Below, in pieces: positions 1 to 7,926 of a stretch of DNA of 16,776 nucleotides. The translations under genes were made by a program, and so were the position numbers. The notes below the pieces were generated by a model. That model was given only the letters and a program-made list of their open reading frames with translations. It was not told where the DNA came from and did no database searches. Each line of letters opens with the position of its first letter. Within the stretch, counting starts at the first letter, position 1. Source of the stretch: TWA4 sp034086685 (GTDB taxonomy: Bacteria > Bacillota > Clostridia > Lachnospirales > Lachnospiraceae). Location of the stretch: assembly GCA_034086685.1 (NCBI GenBank), contig JAXDZY010000026.1, positions 1 through 16,776 of the forward strand, given 5' to 3'.

Positions 1-69
1 AACTTCCTTTGCGTTATGTGTTTTATTAAGAGCTTCAATTAAGAGTTTTCTGGTTTCATTGTGTAACAT
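1..69 (-). CDS. Partial CDS, possible transposase N-terminus
   Basis: Only the first 23 codons lie in the window; the rest runs off the left edge. The ATG at 69-67 is preceded by AGAGGTGAG with a suitable 8-base spacing, so translation start is well supported. The peptide begins MLHNETRKLLIEALNKTHN and continues AKEV, a charged helical start of the kind seen before the helix-turn-helix of IS630-like transposases. This family assignment is pattern recognition on 23 residues and could be wrong. Its position fits a mobile element, because it starts just beyond the point where the neighbouring permease gene is cut to half length. A consensus TTGACA lies upstream at 108-103, but I find no convincing -10 at the right distance. 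Confidence 0.45.
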   Translation of the reverse strand, partial: MLHNETRKLLIEALNKTHNAKEV

Positions 70-133
70 AATACTCACCTCTTAATATAAGCATAGCACT
101 CATGTCAAGGGTTTGCGTTATTTTATTGAAAAG
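1..133 (-). mobile_element. Putative insertion sequence end (partial)
   Basis: The permease reading frame (580-134) ends after one of its two expected domains. What follows is unlike it: an AT-rich leader with a TTGACA box, a ribosome site and the start of a small basic protein. The simplest reading is that an insertion sequence has landed in the permease gene and that this is its left-reading end. The exact border is not defined; it should lie near 130-140, and the permease stop TAG at 136-134 may itself come from the element. No terminal repeat can be verified because the other end is outside the window. Confidence 0.35.
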
Positions 134-580
134 CTATAATACTGTTTCTCCTGCAAAAAGTCCTGTGGCACACATACATCCTGAAAAAGCAAATATCAAT
201 GCACAGATTTTTCTAAATGTAATTCTTTCCTGAAATAAAACAGAGGAAAACAGAATCACAAAAGAAGGTGCCATATACAATAAAACAGCTGCCACAGACA
301 ACGATGCATACTGCATTGTAGAAAAATAACAGTAATTGAAAAAAGCGAATCCTGCAATTCCTGTTCCCAGAAAACACCAGCAGTCTTTCCAACGGATTTT
401 CAGCATTTTATAATCTTTAATCAATGCAGCAGCACTCAATAGTAATCCACCAAATACAACTCTCATAAAAACGATCTGCAAAGATGACAGACCTGCAGCT
501 GACAATGTCCGGATAAAGATTCCGATCATTCCCCATAAAATTCCAGCTGATAAAACAATCAGACCCGATATTTTCTTCAT
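134..580 (-). CDS. Truncated EamA/DMT-family permease (N-terminal half)
   Basis: This 148-residue protein is the first half of a drug/metabolite transporter family permease. Family members are usually near 290-300 residues, built from two EamA repeats of five helices. Here one repeat is visible: hydrophobic segments near residues 5-25, 36-54, 68-88, 94-115 and 125-143, with the typical YMAPSFVIL and FQERIT segments at 102-121. The frame stops right after GETVL, where the second repeat should begin. The start at 580 has a GAGAGG site. It lies 33 bases after potC and is probably cotranscribed with the importer. Half-length paired DMT proteins exist, but the abrupt end and the following transposase-like start favour a disrupted gene. 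Substrate is unknown. Confidence 0.75.
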   Translation of the reverse strand: MKKISGLIVLSAGILWGMIGIFIRTLSAAGLSSLQIVFMRVVFGGLLLSAAALIKDYKMLKIRWKDCWCFLGTGIAGFAFFNYCYFSTMQYASLSVAAVLLYMAPSFVILFSSVLFQERITFRKICALIFAFSGCMCATGLFAGETVL

Positions 581-613
581 GTTATCATGACCTCTCGCTT
601 TGACTTTTCAAAA

Positions 614-1393
614 TCAGCTGTACTTCTTCATGGATCTTATTTCGCCGATTTCTTTCAGAATATAGACCCCCAGCGTAAGAATGATCAGGAAGGTTGCTGC
701 TACTGCAATCGTGGGTTCAATTGCAGTCCTCATATTCTCCCACATAACGATCGTTAATGTTTTTGTGTTTGCTCCGGATAGAAACAGGGTTGCCGCCACT
801 TCATCCATGGATGTAACAAATGCAAAGAGAAATGATGCAATCAGAGGAGCCTTTACAGAGGGCATAACCACTTTCAGAAAAGTCACAACCGGAGAAGCTC
901 CCATGCTCATGGATGCAAGTTCCAGATTGGGATTCAAGCCACTGAGTGCTGAAGACATGGTTATAAATACCATGGGAATTCCCAGAAGAATATGAGCAAG
1001 TGCAATTCCGAACAACGTATTGGTCAACCCCAGAGGAGCAAGCACGGTATACATGGAAGCACCAATAATAACCACCGGAATAATCATCGGCGCCACCATG
1101 AGCATCATAAAGCCTCCTTTAAGTCGAAATCCTAATTTCTGCATTGCCAGGGCTGCCATTGTCCCGATAACCGTAGCAATAATCCCCGACACCACTGCCA
1201 GAAAAACGCTTCGTCCAAGCCCCTGAATCCACTGAACATTACTCCAGAATTTATCAAACCATTTCATGGAAAATTCCATTACAGGAAATGTAAAATAATT
1301 TAATGCAGTAAATGCCTCCGGAATTATGATAATTGCAGGCAAAACGATGATAACCAGTAAAATCGCTACTGCAACAGATAAGAAAATCGACAT
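614..1393 (-). CDS. potC: Polyamine-type ABC transporter permease (PotC-like)
   Basis: This is an inner-membrane permease of a spermidine/putrescine-type ABC importer, 259 residues, the usual size for PotC. It has about six hydrophobic segments, starting at residues 3-25 and 62-84. The cytoplasmic EAA loop that contacts the ATPase is at about 160-184 (ASMSMGASPVVTFLKVVMP). The start at 1393 is supported by AAAGGAGGG eight to nine bases upstream. It follows potB by 12 bases and should form the permease heterodimer with it. The family role is clear; the substrate (polyamine or another small cation or organic compound) cannot be read from the permease. Confidence 0.88.
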   Translation of the reverse strand: MSIFLSVAVAILLVIIVLPAIIIIPEAFTALNYFTFPVMEFSMKWFDKFWSNVQWIQGLGRSVFLAVVSGIIATVIGTMAALAMQKLGFRLKGGFMMLMVAPMIIPVVIIGASMYTVLAPLGLTNTLFGIALAHILLGIPMVFITMSSALSGLNPNLELASMSMGASPVVTFLKVVMPSVKAPLIASFLFAFVTSMDEVAATLFLSGANTKTLTIVMWENMRTAIEPTIAVAATFLIILTLGVYILKEIGEIRSMKKYS

Positions 1394-1405
1394 ACAGTCC
1401 CTCCT

Positions 1406-2314
1406 TTATGCTTTTCTGTTAAAAAGCTGATCTCCTACAAAATGGTAGGCGATTCCGAATAACACCAGTACAACTGCAACCAGTTCAACAGACAGGGCTG
1501 CCGCCATATTCCAGTTCATATTGCTCATGTTGCTCTGAATCAGATTCGACATCATCATATCATCTGATCCTCCAAGCAGGGCAGGTGCTATATAGAAACC
1601 CAGTGCCAGCACAAAGACCATCATGGAACCGGATACAATTCCCGGAATGGATAAAGGAAAAAAAACTGTGAAAAAGTTTCTTACCGGTTTTGCACCCATA
1701 CCTTCTGCTGCCAGAGTCAGATTGGAATCGATCCCTTCCATAACTGCCTGCATGCTGAGAAACATATAAGGTAGAAGAACATGTGTCAGGCTGATTACTA
1801 TTGCTGTACTTGTGTACAGAATCTGTACAGGCTGATCCACGATATTCATTTTCATGAGAAATGAATTAACAGGACCATTGTTTGAAAGAATAATCTGCCA
1901 TGCAAAAATACGAACCAGCATGCTGACCCAGTATGGAATCAGTACACCCCCCGTGATGATTCTCCTGAAAACGGATTTTTTCGCTTTTACGGACATGTAC
2001 GCCATGGGATATGCAAGGAACGCTGCAACCAGTGTCACGACCAACCCTGTTCTCAATGTAATCCACATTACCTTCTGATAAAGCGGCTGAGTCAGTGCTG
2101 CCTGGAAATACTCCAGTGTAATTCCATTTTCACTAACAAAACTTTTTCCCAATATGCTTACCAGCGGAATAATCAGAGTCAAACCCACATATACCAGCGG
2201 AATTACCAGCAGTATCCATTTTGCCCCGCTCCATTTCATAAAACGGTCCACAAGGGTACTTTTCACATTATGTTCTTTTTTCCCTGCAGGCAGAGTCGTT
2301 GCTTCCGTATACAT
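1406..2314 (-). CDS. potB: Polyamine-type ABC transporter permease (PotB-like)
   Basis: This is the second membrane subunit of the importer, 302 residues. A cytoplasmic N-terminal tail of about 30 residues precedes the first membrane helix (33-53). The EAA loop is at about 202-225 (AAEGMGAKPVRNFFTVFFP). I place the start at the ATG at 2314, which has GGGAGG eight bases upstream. The in-frame GTG at 2323 is only one base downstream of that same site, too close to be served by it. Sixteen bases separate it from the stop of the binding-protein gene, and potC follows at once. It probably pairs with PotC and is driven by PotA. Confidence 0.88.
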   Translation of the reverse strand: MYTEATTLPAGKKEHNVKSTLVDRFMKWSGAKWILLVIPLVYVGLTLIIPLVSILGKSFVSENGITLEYFQAALTQPLYQKVMWITLRTGLVVTLVAAFLAYPMAYMSVKAKKSVFRRIITGGVLIPYWVSMLVRIFAWQIILSNNGPVNSFLMKMNIVDQPVQILYTSTAIVISLTHVLLPYMFLSMQAVMEGIDSNLTLAAEGMGAKPVRNFFTVFFPLSIPGIVSGSMMVFVLALGFYIAPALLGGSDDMMMSNLIQSNMSNMNWNMAAALSVELVAVVLVLFGIAYHFVGDQLFNRKA

Positions 2315-2330
2315 AGACTTCACCTCCCTG

Positions 2331-3392
2331 TTATTCTACAAGCCATGCATTAAATTGTTCTTCCACTTCTGTCAGATATTCTGACCAGTATTCATTATCC
2401 AGATACACTTCTTTATCCAGCTGCGCATCTGTCTGTCCCAGAGAAGTCTTTAATTCATCATCCATCTGCTCAACAGCATCAAGATTTGTTGTTCCGTAAG
2501 GAATTTTTTCAGAAAATGCCAGCATCATATCCGATTCTGATACATATGCCAGGAACTTCTGAGCCAGTTCCTGATGAGGAGCGCCTTTTGGAATAACCCA
2601 GCCGGCAGAAATAATAATTGCTTCAGAATAGGTAAAATCTACAGGAGATCCTTCTTCTGCTGCTGTAGCAATGCGTCCTGACCAGGCAAGAGCCAGATCT
2701 GCTTCCCCTGATGCCAGCATCTGTGCAGGCTGAGCCCCTGCTGTCCACCATACAATATCATCTTTGATTTCATCCAGTTTTCTGAATGCTCTATCCAGAT
2801 CCAGAGGATACAGATCCTGGCTGGATACTCCGTCTGCCATCAATGCTGCTTCAAGAACTGTAACCGGATACTGCCACATCGCTCTTTTTCCGGGATACTT
2901 TTCTGTATCCCAGAAATCCGCCCATGTACTCGGTGCTGTATCTTCATTATATTTATCAGTATTCCACGCAATGGCAGAACTGTATGTTTCAGCCGAGCAG
3001 ACATACTGACTTGTTGTTTCCGGATTCAGATTTGCAGTTACCACATCATAATCAATTTCCTCAAGATATCCTTCGCTTCCTGCAAGAACTCCCCAATATG
3101 CATCGCAATTCATTACATCCCACTCCACGGTATTTGTATCCACCATGGACTGTAGTTTTGAATAATCACTGGGAGTAACAACTGTAATTTCACAATCATA
3201 TGCTTCTTCAAAAGGTTCAAAATTAGCTTCGATACGTGCGTCTGTATTGGCACCGCCCCAGTCAACAACCACAAGTTCCTGTTTCGAAGAATTTCCTTCT
3301 GTTTCTCCTGATGATCCACATCCTGCAAATATGGAACTCACTAAACCTGTTGCCAGTAAAATGGATATTGCCTTCCTGTAAAATCTCTTCAT
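2331..3392 (-). CDS. potD: Extracellular solute-binding lipoprotein (PotD-like)
   Basis: This is a substrate-binding lipoprotein of the ABC importer, 353 residues. It has a basic N-terminus (MKRFYRK), a hydrophobic stretch and the lipobox IFAGC ending in Cys25, so it should be lipid-anchored on the outer face of the membrane. The mature part starts with a Ser/Gly/Glu-rich linker, then VVDWGGANTDARIEANFEPF, a typical opening of the PotD/family 1 binding fold. Further family-like segments are WDVMNCDAYWG and ASGEADLALAWSGR. The ribosome site CAGGAGGAG supports the start at 3392. The C-terminal ligand-pocket region does not match my memory of E. coli PotD closely, so the ligand may not be spermidine or putrescine. 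It lies between potA and potB, giving the order A-D-B-C. Confidence 0.85.
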   Translation of the reverse strand: MKRFYRKAISILLATGLVSSIFAGCGSSGETEGNSSKQELVVVDWGGANTDARIEANFEPFEEAYDCEITVVTPSDYSKLQSMVDTNTVEWDVMNCDAYWGVLAGSEGYLEEIDYDVVTANLNPETTSQYVCSAETYSSAIAWNTDKYNEDTAPSTWADFWDTEKYPGKRAMWQYPVTVLEAALMADGVSSQDLYPLDLDRAFRKLDEIKDDIVWWTAGAQPAQMLASGEADLALAWSGRIATAAEEGSPVDFTYSEAIIISAGWVIPKGAPHQELAQKFLAYVSESDMMLAFSEKIPYGTTNLDAVEQMDDELKTSLGQTDAQLDKEVYLDNEYWSEYLTEVEEQFNAWLVE

Positions 3393-3444
3393 GTCTTCTC
3401 CTCCTGTCCAACTTTATGAGTCTATATCATCAGTTTCAAATTAA

Positions 3445-4533
3445 TCAGCTATAGATAATAGAAACTGCATTTTTATCAAAACCAAATGTTACCGGAGCCG
3501 CGGGATTTAATTTTCTGTATTCACTCACACTCAGATTAATATTCAATAGCTGCTTACCCGCCAGCCCCTTGATTTTTACACATTCTCCGATATAAACATT
3601 TTCTTTCAGCCGTGCAGTAAATGTGTTATCCTGATTTTCTTTCAAATGAATACATTCGGGCCTCAGTGTAATCATACCTTCTGTCTTTCCAACCTGAACC
3701 GCTTCTGCCGGCAATTCCAGTTCAAACATTTCCTCTGTTATTCCTGGAATACCTTTTACCAGGCAGGTATTCCCTTTCATACGGTAAGTCAGATTCTTCA
3801 TTTCAATAATATTGGTAGTTCCCATGAATTCTGCCACAAAACGATTTGCAGGATGTTCATAAATGTTTTCAGGTGTATCAAACTGCTGAATTTTTCCCAT
3901 ATTCATGATGCATATTTTATCTGACATGGCAAATGCTTCCTCCTGATCATGAGTGACACTGATTGTTGTTATACCAAGTTTTTTCGTGATTCTTTTAATT
4001 TCAAACTGCATCTCATGTCTCAGATTCATATCCAGTGCTCCAAGAGGTTCATCCAGAAGCAGCAGCGGTGGATTATAGACAATTGCTCTGGCCAGTGCCA
4101 CTCTCTGCTGCTGGCCGCCGCTCAGCTGTTTGGGAAAACGCTTTTCCATACCTGTCAGTTTCACCATTTCAATCATTTCTCTGACTCTTTTTTCCACTTC
4201 ATCCTTCGGGACCTTACGCAGTTTTAACGGATAGGCAATATTTTCAGCAATTGTCATGTGCGGAAACAATGCATAGTTCTGAAACAGCATTCCGATATTT
4301 CGTTCATACGGTTTCAGATTTTCAATATTATCATCATCAATAAAAATACAGCCCTCACTTTTATTTTCAAACCCGGCAATCACTTTCAGCAGTGTGGTTT
4401 TCCCACATCCGCTGGATCCCAGAATCGTAATAAATTCTCCCGGCTCACAGGATAAATTAATGTCTGTTAAAGCTTTATAGGTTCCATAATATTTAGTCAC
4501 ATTCTGTATTGTCAGTTTTTTCCCTATCTTCAC
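3445..4533 (-). CDS. potA: Polyamine-type ABC transporter ATPase (PotA-like)
   Basis: This is the cytoplasmic ATPase of the importer, about 362 residues, the normal size of PotA with a C-terminal TOBE-type domain. All nucleotide-binding motifs are present: Walker A GSSGCGKTT (39-47), Q-loop GMLFQNYALFPHM (Q85), signature LSGGQQQR (137-144), Walker B LLLLDEP (157-163) and the switch His in SVTHDQEEA (H195). Residues from about 240 onward (FMGTTNIIE, GMITLRPECIHL) fit the TOBE region. I choose the GTG at 4533, nine bases after AGGAGG. The in-frame TTG at 4539 is only three bases from that site. The gene starts just after a hairpin with a T-run (4558-4600). Confidence 0.87.
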   Translation of the reverse strand: MKIGKKLTIQNVTKYYGTYKALTDINLSCEPGEFITILGSSGCGKTTLLKVIAGFENKSEGCIFIDDDNIENLKPYERNIGMLFQNYALFPHMTIAENIAYPLKLRKVPKDEVEKRVREMIEMVKLTGMEKRFPKQLSGGQQQRVALARAIVYNPPLLLLDEPLGALDMNLRHEMQFEIKRITKKLGITTISVTHDQEEAFAMSDKICIMNMGKIQQFDTPENIYEHPANRFVAEFMGTTNIIEMKNLTYRMKGNTCLVKGIPGITEEMFELELPAEAVQVGKTEGMITLRPECIHLKENQDNTFTARLKENVYIGECVKIKGLAGKQLLNINLSVSEYRKLNPAAPVTFGFDKNAVSIIYS

Positions 4534-4557
4534 TTTCAAGCACCTCCTGAAAACAGA

Positions 4558-4600
4558 TTAAAAAACGAGGGCATTACATGCAACATGTAACGCCCTCGTT
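4558..4600 (-). terminator. Strong hairpin with T-run upstream of potA
   Basis: The arms 4564-4572 (AACGAGGGC) and 4592-4600 (GCCCTCGTT) pair perfectly over nine bases. Inside, TTACATG and CATGTAA pair over seven more, with one mismatch between the two blocks and a CAA loop. Reading on the minus strand the stem is followed by six T (4565-4560), the standard intrinsic terminator form. It would stop transcripts coming from citX. However, the T-run ends only 12 bases before the AGGAGG of potA, leaving no room for a promoter between them. Any promoter for the importer must therefore read through it, which makes a regulated attenuator possible. Confidence 0.75.
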
Positions 4601-4760
4601 ATCAACAATTCTCTGTGTGTTCTGTATTTTTATACACTAAATCTTAACTGATTCTGAGCTTTTATGCAACATACCAAAAGTGTACTTTTCGCCCCCTGGT
4701 ACTGTACCAATTGCACACACCATTTGTCTATTACGAGATATTTTTAGTATTTTTTTGAAT

Positions 4761-4779
4761 AAAAATCTAATTATTAGAT
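4761..4779 (-). terminator. Weak AT-rich hairpin after citX
   Basis: ATCTAAT and ATTAGAT (4765-4779) form a seven-base, AT-only stem with a single-base loop. Reading on the minus strand it is followed by TTTT, about 16 bases beyond the citX stop. It sits where an operon-end signal is expected, but with no G-C pairs in most of the stem it would be weak alone. Confidence 0.3.
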
Positions 4780-4794
4780 AATTTCTGTTTTTTG

Positions 4795-5295
4795 CTATAA
4801 AATTGACAGCATTTCCTCGATCCGCTTCTGCATCTCCTCTATGGAATGTTTCCTGGTCCGGGCGCACTCCTGAGCCTGACAGTCGCAGATCAGACATTTT
4901 CTGAACGTATTCCTTGATAATTTTGTTCCATCCGCATCGATCACATCCATATCAAAGAGACGCCCGAATTCATGTGTTTCCTCAATTTCCGAGGTGATTC
5001 TTTTCAGCAGGGCTGCCTGACAGTCCACTGCCATGATCAGTTCATCACCTGTTTTTTCGTGGATTTCCACTCTGTCATGTATTACTGTATTCTGTGCAGA
5101 AAAAGCATCAAAAAGCGCCTCCTTTCCCTGCTCGAAAGCTTTCCTGATCCGGCGGCTGGTTTTGACCGGACCCGGGATATTCATGCAGAATGATAAAACC
5201 GGGCAGCTGTAGCTCTGTATGAATTGATTCTGGATATTTACCCGACGTTCTCTGCAAAGCAGCATATCAGTCAGTACGACTTCTGTCCCTTCCAT
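4795..5295 (-). CDS. citX: Apo-citrate lyase phosphoribosyl-dephospho-CoA transferase
   Basis: CitX transfers the 2'-(5''-triphosphoribosyl)-3'-dephospho-CoA precursor made by CitG onto the serine of apo-CitD, making holo acyl carrier protein. The 166-residue protein shows family landmarks: GRLFDMDVI (111-119) and the Cys-rich RKCLIC..QAQECARTRKHS at 132-151. Length fits stand-alone CitX; it is not fused to CitG as in some bacteria. I place the start at the ATG at 5295, which has AGGAGG six bases upstream. An upstream in-frame ATG at 5355 would overlap the end of citC and lacks such a site. It is the last gene of the cit run, 43 bases after citC. Confidence 0.9.
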   Translation of the reverse strand: MEGTEVVLTDMLLCRERRVNIQNQFIQSYSCPVLSFCMNIPGPVKTSRRIRKAFEQGKEALFDAFSAQNTVIHDRVEIHEKTGDELIMAVDCQAALLKRITSEIEETHEFGRLFDMDVIDADGTKLSRNTFRKCLICDCQAQECARTRKHSIEEMQKRIEEMLSIL

Positions 5296-5338
5296 GGCTG
5301 TTCCTCCTGAAAAACATTTCCTTTTCGCAGTATACCTT

Positions 5339-6415
5339 CTAGTAGTGTACAACATTTCCGGATTTTTGTATACGTTCTCTTACCGGTTTTGATTCTTCAC
5401 TGAGGAAATAGTCCAGAGTCGTCCGTGGCAGCATTTTTTCCAGAATGACAAAATCGTTATCCTGAATTGCCCTGCGTACCGTGGAAGCGCTGATGACCGA
5501 GTTCCCGCATTGTTTCCGCGGTACCACCACACATTCGATTCCCTGTTCCGGAAGCTTTTCCATCATGATCTGATTGTAGATTCCGGTTACAAGGCTTGTG
5601 GGTTCCTCTCCCACATACCGCCGGGTGATCCCCAGCTGTCCGGCAATCCGGGTAAATACCGTAAGATCCAGCAGAGCATGGCTTTCTATAACTGCTTTTT
5701 CATCTTTCTGGAAATAACTGGGAAATGTGGCATTGCTGATAATATAGGATCCGCTGTCATGATAACAGATATTTGGAATATGGGCCGTTCCTTCCATAAC
5801 CAGTTTTTTTCTGACTTTAAAAGGAATCAGGCTGCTGTCCTCACTGACAAGAAACAGATGAAGGATATCATTTTCCGATGCCGCCTTCTCCACCAGATAC
5901 TGATGCCCCAGAGTAAAAGGATTAGCATTCATAATGACAGATGCCGACCTGACTTTCCGGTTTTTTTCTCCATTTTTCTCTATATTCTTTACATTTTCGC
6001 AGGACAGCCGCCGCAGATAATCCGAAAATCCGCTGCGGCGGTTCTCCATAAAAACGATACTCTTATCGATACGGACAATTTCGTAAAAACCGAGACTGCC
6101 GAAAAAATCTGCCGACTGACATTTTGTATAAAGAAATACATGGGTGTTTCCTCTGGAAACCTGAACCGTCATCAGATGGGAAACGATTTCATTCATCAGT
6201 CCCTCTCCCTGATGACAGCTGCTCACCGCCATGCAGCGAAGGGTATTGCCGTAACAGCTGCCTGTGGCAACCACCTGCATATCATCATCAAACATGGCAC
6301 AGGTATAGTCCAGATTGGCATCTCTTCGAATCCCTTCCTCTTTCAGAAGCTTATCGACCAGACCGATTCCTTTTTCATCTCCCGGGTAAATCTGTGTAAT
6401 AAAATATTCTGACAT
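5339..6415 (-). CDS. citC: [Citrate (pro-3S)-lyase] ligase
   Basis: CitC uses acetate and ATP to acetylate the thiol of the CitD prosthetic group, converting inactive citrate lyase to its active acetyl form. The 358-residue protein is of normal length. Residues 1-130 form a GNAT-like domain (YGNTLRCMAVSSCHQGEG at 55-72). From 157 a nucleotidyltransferase domain begins, with the HxGH-type motif in NANPFTLGHQYL (163-174) and ISASTVRR at 308-315. The start at 6415 follows AAAGGAGA by seven bases. The gene lies 25 bases after the oadA-type gene. No defects are seen. Confidence 0.93.
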   Translation of the reverse strand: MSEYFITQIYPGDEKGIGLVDKLLKEEGIRRDANLDYTCAMFDDDMQVVATGSCYGNTLRCMAVSSCHQGEGLMNEIVSHLMTVQVSRGNTHVFLYTKCQSADFFGSLGFYEIVRIDKSIVFMENRRSGFSDYLRRLSCENVKNIEKNGEKNRKVRSASVIMNANPFTLGHQYLVEKAASENDILHLFLVSEDSSLIPFKVRKKLVMEGTAHIPNICYHDSGSYIISNATFPSYFQKDEKAVIESHALLDLTVFTRIAGQLGITRRYVGEEPTSLVTGIYNQIMMEKLPEQGIECVVVPRKQCGNSVISASTVRRAIQDNDFVILEKMLPRTTLDYFLSEESKPVRERIQKSGNVVHY

Positions 6416-6440
6416 GGCAGTCTCCTTTTAATCATCTATT

Positions 6441-7889
6441 CTATACCGGATAGGCTTTATTTTTCTCATCCGCCATAAGAGGGTCGATTTTTGTTTTTTT
6501 TGCTTCCCTGTCTTTGAAAAATTCAACGGCAACCTGAGGGAACAGTGCGTAGGAAAGGACATCCTCATCCTGTTCCTTCCACTGAGCCATCTCTTTTTCC
6601 AGTCTGTCAAGCTCCGGAGAAATCAGATCGGCAGGGCGGCATGTAATCGGTTCGGTATCACCGATAACTTTTTTCTGGATTTCGGGATCAAAGGGTTTTA
6701 CCGTGGCTCCGTATTCCCCGCTCAGAACCGCTTTTGTCTCTGCCGTTGCCATTTTATAGCGTTCACCCATCAGCACATTGAACACGGCCTGGGTTCCCAC
6801 GATCTGCGAGGAAGGAGTTACCAGAGGCGGTTCTCCCAGATCCCTGCGGACACGGGGAACTTCATCCAGTACCTCATAATACCTGTCTTCCGCTCCCTGC
6901 TCCTTCAGCTGGGAAACCAGATTGGACAGCATGCCGCCGGGCACCTGATACAGCAGTGTTTTGATATTGACTCCCATCACTTTTGGATTGAGCAGGCCTG
7001 TCTTTAAAGCCTCCTCCTGCATGGGACGGAAATAATCTGCAATTTCCGCCAGAAGATTCTGATCAAGGCCGGTATCCCGGTCGGTTCCTTTAAAAGTTTC
7101 CACCATAACTTCCGTTGCAGGCTGAGAAGTCCCCATGGAAAAAGGCGACATGGCAGTGTCGATTACATCCACACCTGCTTCCACTGCTTTCAGGTAAGTC
7201 ATGGAAGCAACACCTGAAGTATAATGAGTATGCAGCTGAATAGGGAGGCAGGTTACTTCCTTAAGGGCACTGACCAGTTCCGATGCCTCATAGGGCAGCA
7301 GCAGACCCGCCATATCCTTGATACAGATTGAATCAGCACCCATATCTTCAATCCTCTTTGCAGTCTCCTTCCAGTAATCCAGCGTATACGCATCCCCCAG
7401 TGTATAGGCAAGTGCCACCTGAGAATGTCCTTTTTCCCGTTTCGATGCACGGACTGCTGTCTGAAGGTTTCTCAGATCGTTCATGCAGTCAAAGATACGG
7501 ATAATATCAATTCCGTTTGCAATGGATTTCTGAACAAAATATTCCACTACATCATCTGCATACTGATGATATCCCAGAATATTCTGCCCGCGAAACAACA
7601 TCTGAAGCTTTGTATGTTTAAAGCCCTCCCTCAGCTTCCGCAATCTTTCCCAGGTATTTTCCTTCAGGAAGCGAAGGCTGGCATCAAATGTGGCACCGCC
7701 CCAGCATTCCACGGAATGATATCCAACCTGATCCATTTTGTCGATAATGGGCAGCATCTGTTCCGTTGTCATGCGGGTTGCGATCAGAGACTGATGCGCA
7801 TCACGCAGTACGGTTTCCGTTATTCCAACAGGTTTTTTCTTATTTACGGCAGTATTTTCTGCCGTATCGTAATTTATGTTTCTCTGCAT
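6441..7889 (-). CDS. oadA: Oxaloacetate decarboxylase alpha-type (5S) carboxyltransferase subunit
   Basis: This subunit moves the carboxyl group from oxaloacetate to biotin, yielding pyruvate. The 482-residue protein carries the TIM-barrel carboxyltransferase signature: ETVLRDAHQSL with metal-ligand Asp30, CWGGATFDASLRFL (62-75), the bridging Lys191 in CIKDMAGLL, and metal-binding H220 and H222 in LHTHYTSG. AMSPFSMGTSQPATE follows. The conserved C-terminal part (PGGMLSNL, GTQAVFNVL) is present, but there is no biotin domain. Biotin must come from the separate carrier at 9455-9069, as in Pyc/5S-type split enzymes. I use the ATG at 7889, preceded by GGAG and GGAAG. The ORF extends to 7955, but that part overlaps oadB. 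Confidence 0.9.
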   Translation of the reverse strand: MQRNINYDTAENTAVNKKKPVGITETVLRDAHQSLIATRMTTEQMLPIIDKMDQVGYHSVECWGGATFDASLRFLKENTWERLRKLREGFKHTKLQMLFRGQNILGYHQYADDVVEYFVQKSIANGIDIIRIFDCMNDLRNLQTAVRASKREKGHSQVALAYTLGDAYTLDYWKETAKRIEDMGADSICIKDMAGLLLPYEASELVSALKEVTCLPIQLHTHYTSGVASMTYLKAVEAGVDVIDTAMSPFSMGTSQPATEVMVETFKGTDRDTGLDQNLLAEIADYFRPMQEEALKTGLLNPKVMGVNIKTLLYQVPGGMLSNLVSQLKEQGAEDRYYEVLDEVPRVRRDLGEPPLVTPSSQIVGTQAVFNVLMGERYKMATAETKAVLSGEYGATVKPFDPEIQKKVIGDTEPITCRPADLISPELDRLEKEMAQWKEQDEDVLSYALFPQVAVEFFKDREAKKTKIDPLMADEKNKAYPV

Positions 7890-7926
7890 TTTCTTCCATC
7901 TCCAGTCATTAAAAGATTTTACCGGC

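Larger units (their letters stand above)
4534..4794 (-). promoter_or_regulatory. Structured leader between citX and potA
   Basis: This 261-base gap holds no convincing gene. It contains several perfect inverted repeats: AAAAGT/ACTTTT at 4676-4689, TGGTAC/GTACCA at 4697-4709, and the nine-base ATGCAACAT at 4664-4672, which recurs in the loop of the terminator at 4578-4586. A weak minus-strand promoter candidate is TTGCAT (4669-4664), a 17-base spacer, then TAAGAT (4646-4641). I recognise no known riboswitch class. The region is probably the 5' leader of the importer operon and could host an antiterminator or operator. Confidence 0.35.

Noticed and set aside
1866..2066. Minus-strand alternate frame inside potB
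   Set aside because: It overlaps the potB coding region fully, without a start signal. It is a shadow frame.
4637..4897. Minus-strand 86-codon frame extending from citX into the gap
   Set aside because: Its first third is a shifted frame of citX and the remainder matches no family I know. No ribosome site is seen at its start. The gap part is better explained as a structured leader.
5510..6412. Long + strand open frame of 300 codons
   Set aside because: It lies wholly antisense to citC, which has all family motifs and a good ribosome site. Its translation is Cys/His/Phe-rich with no recognisable domain.
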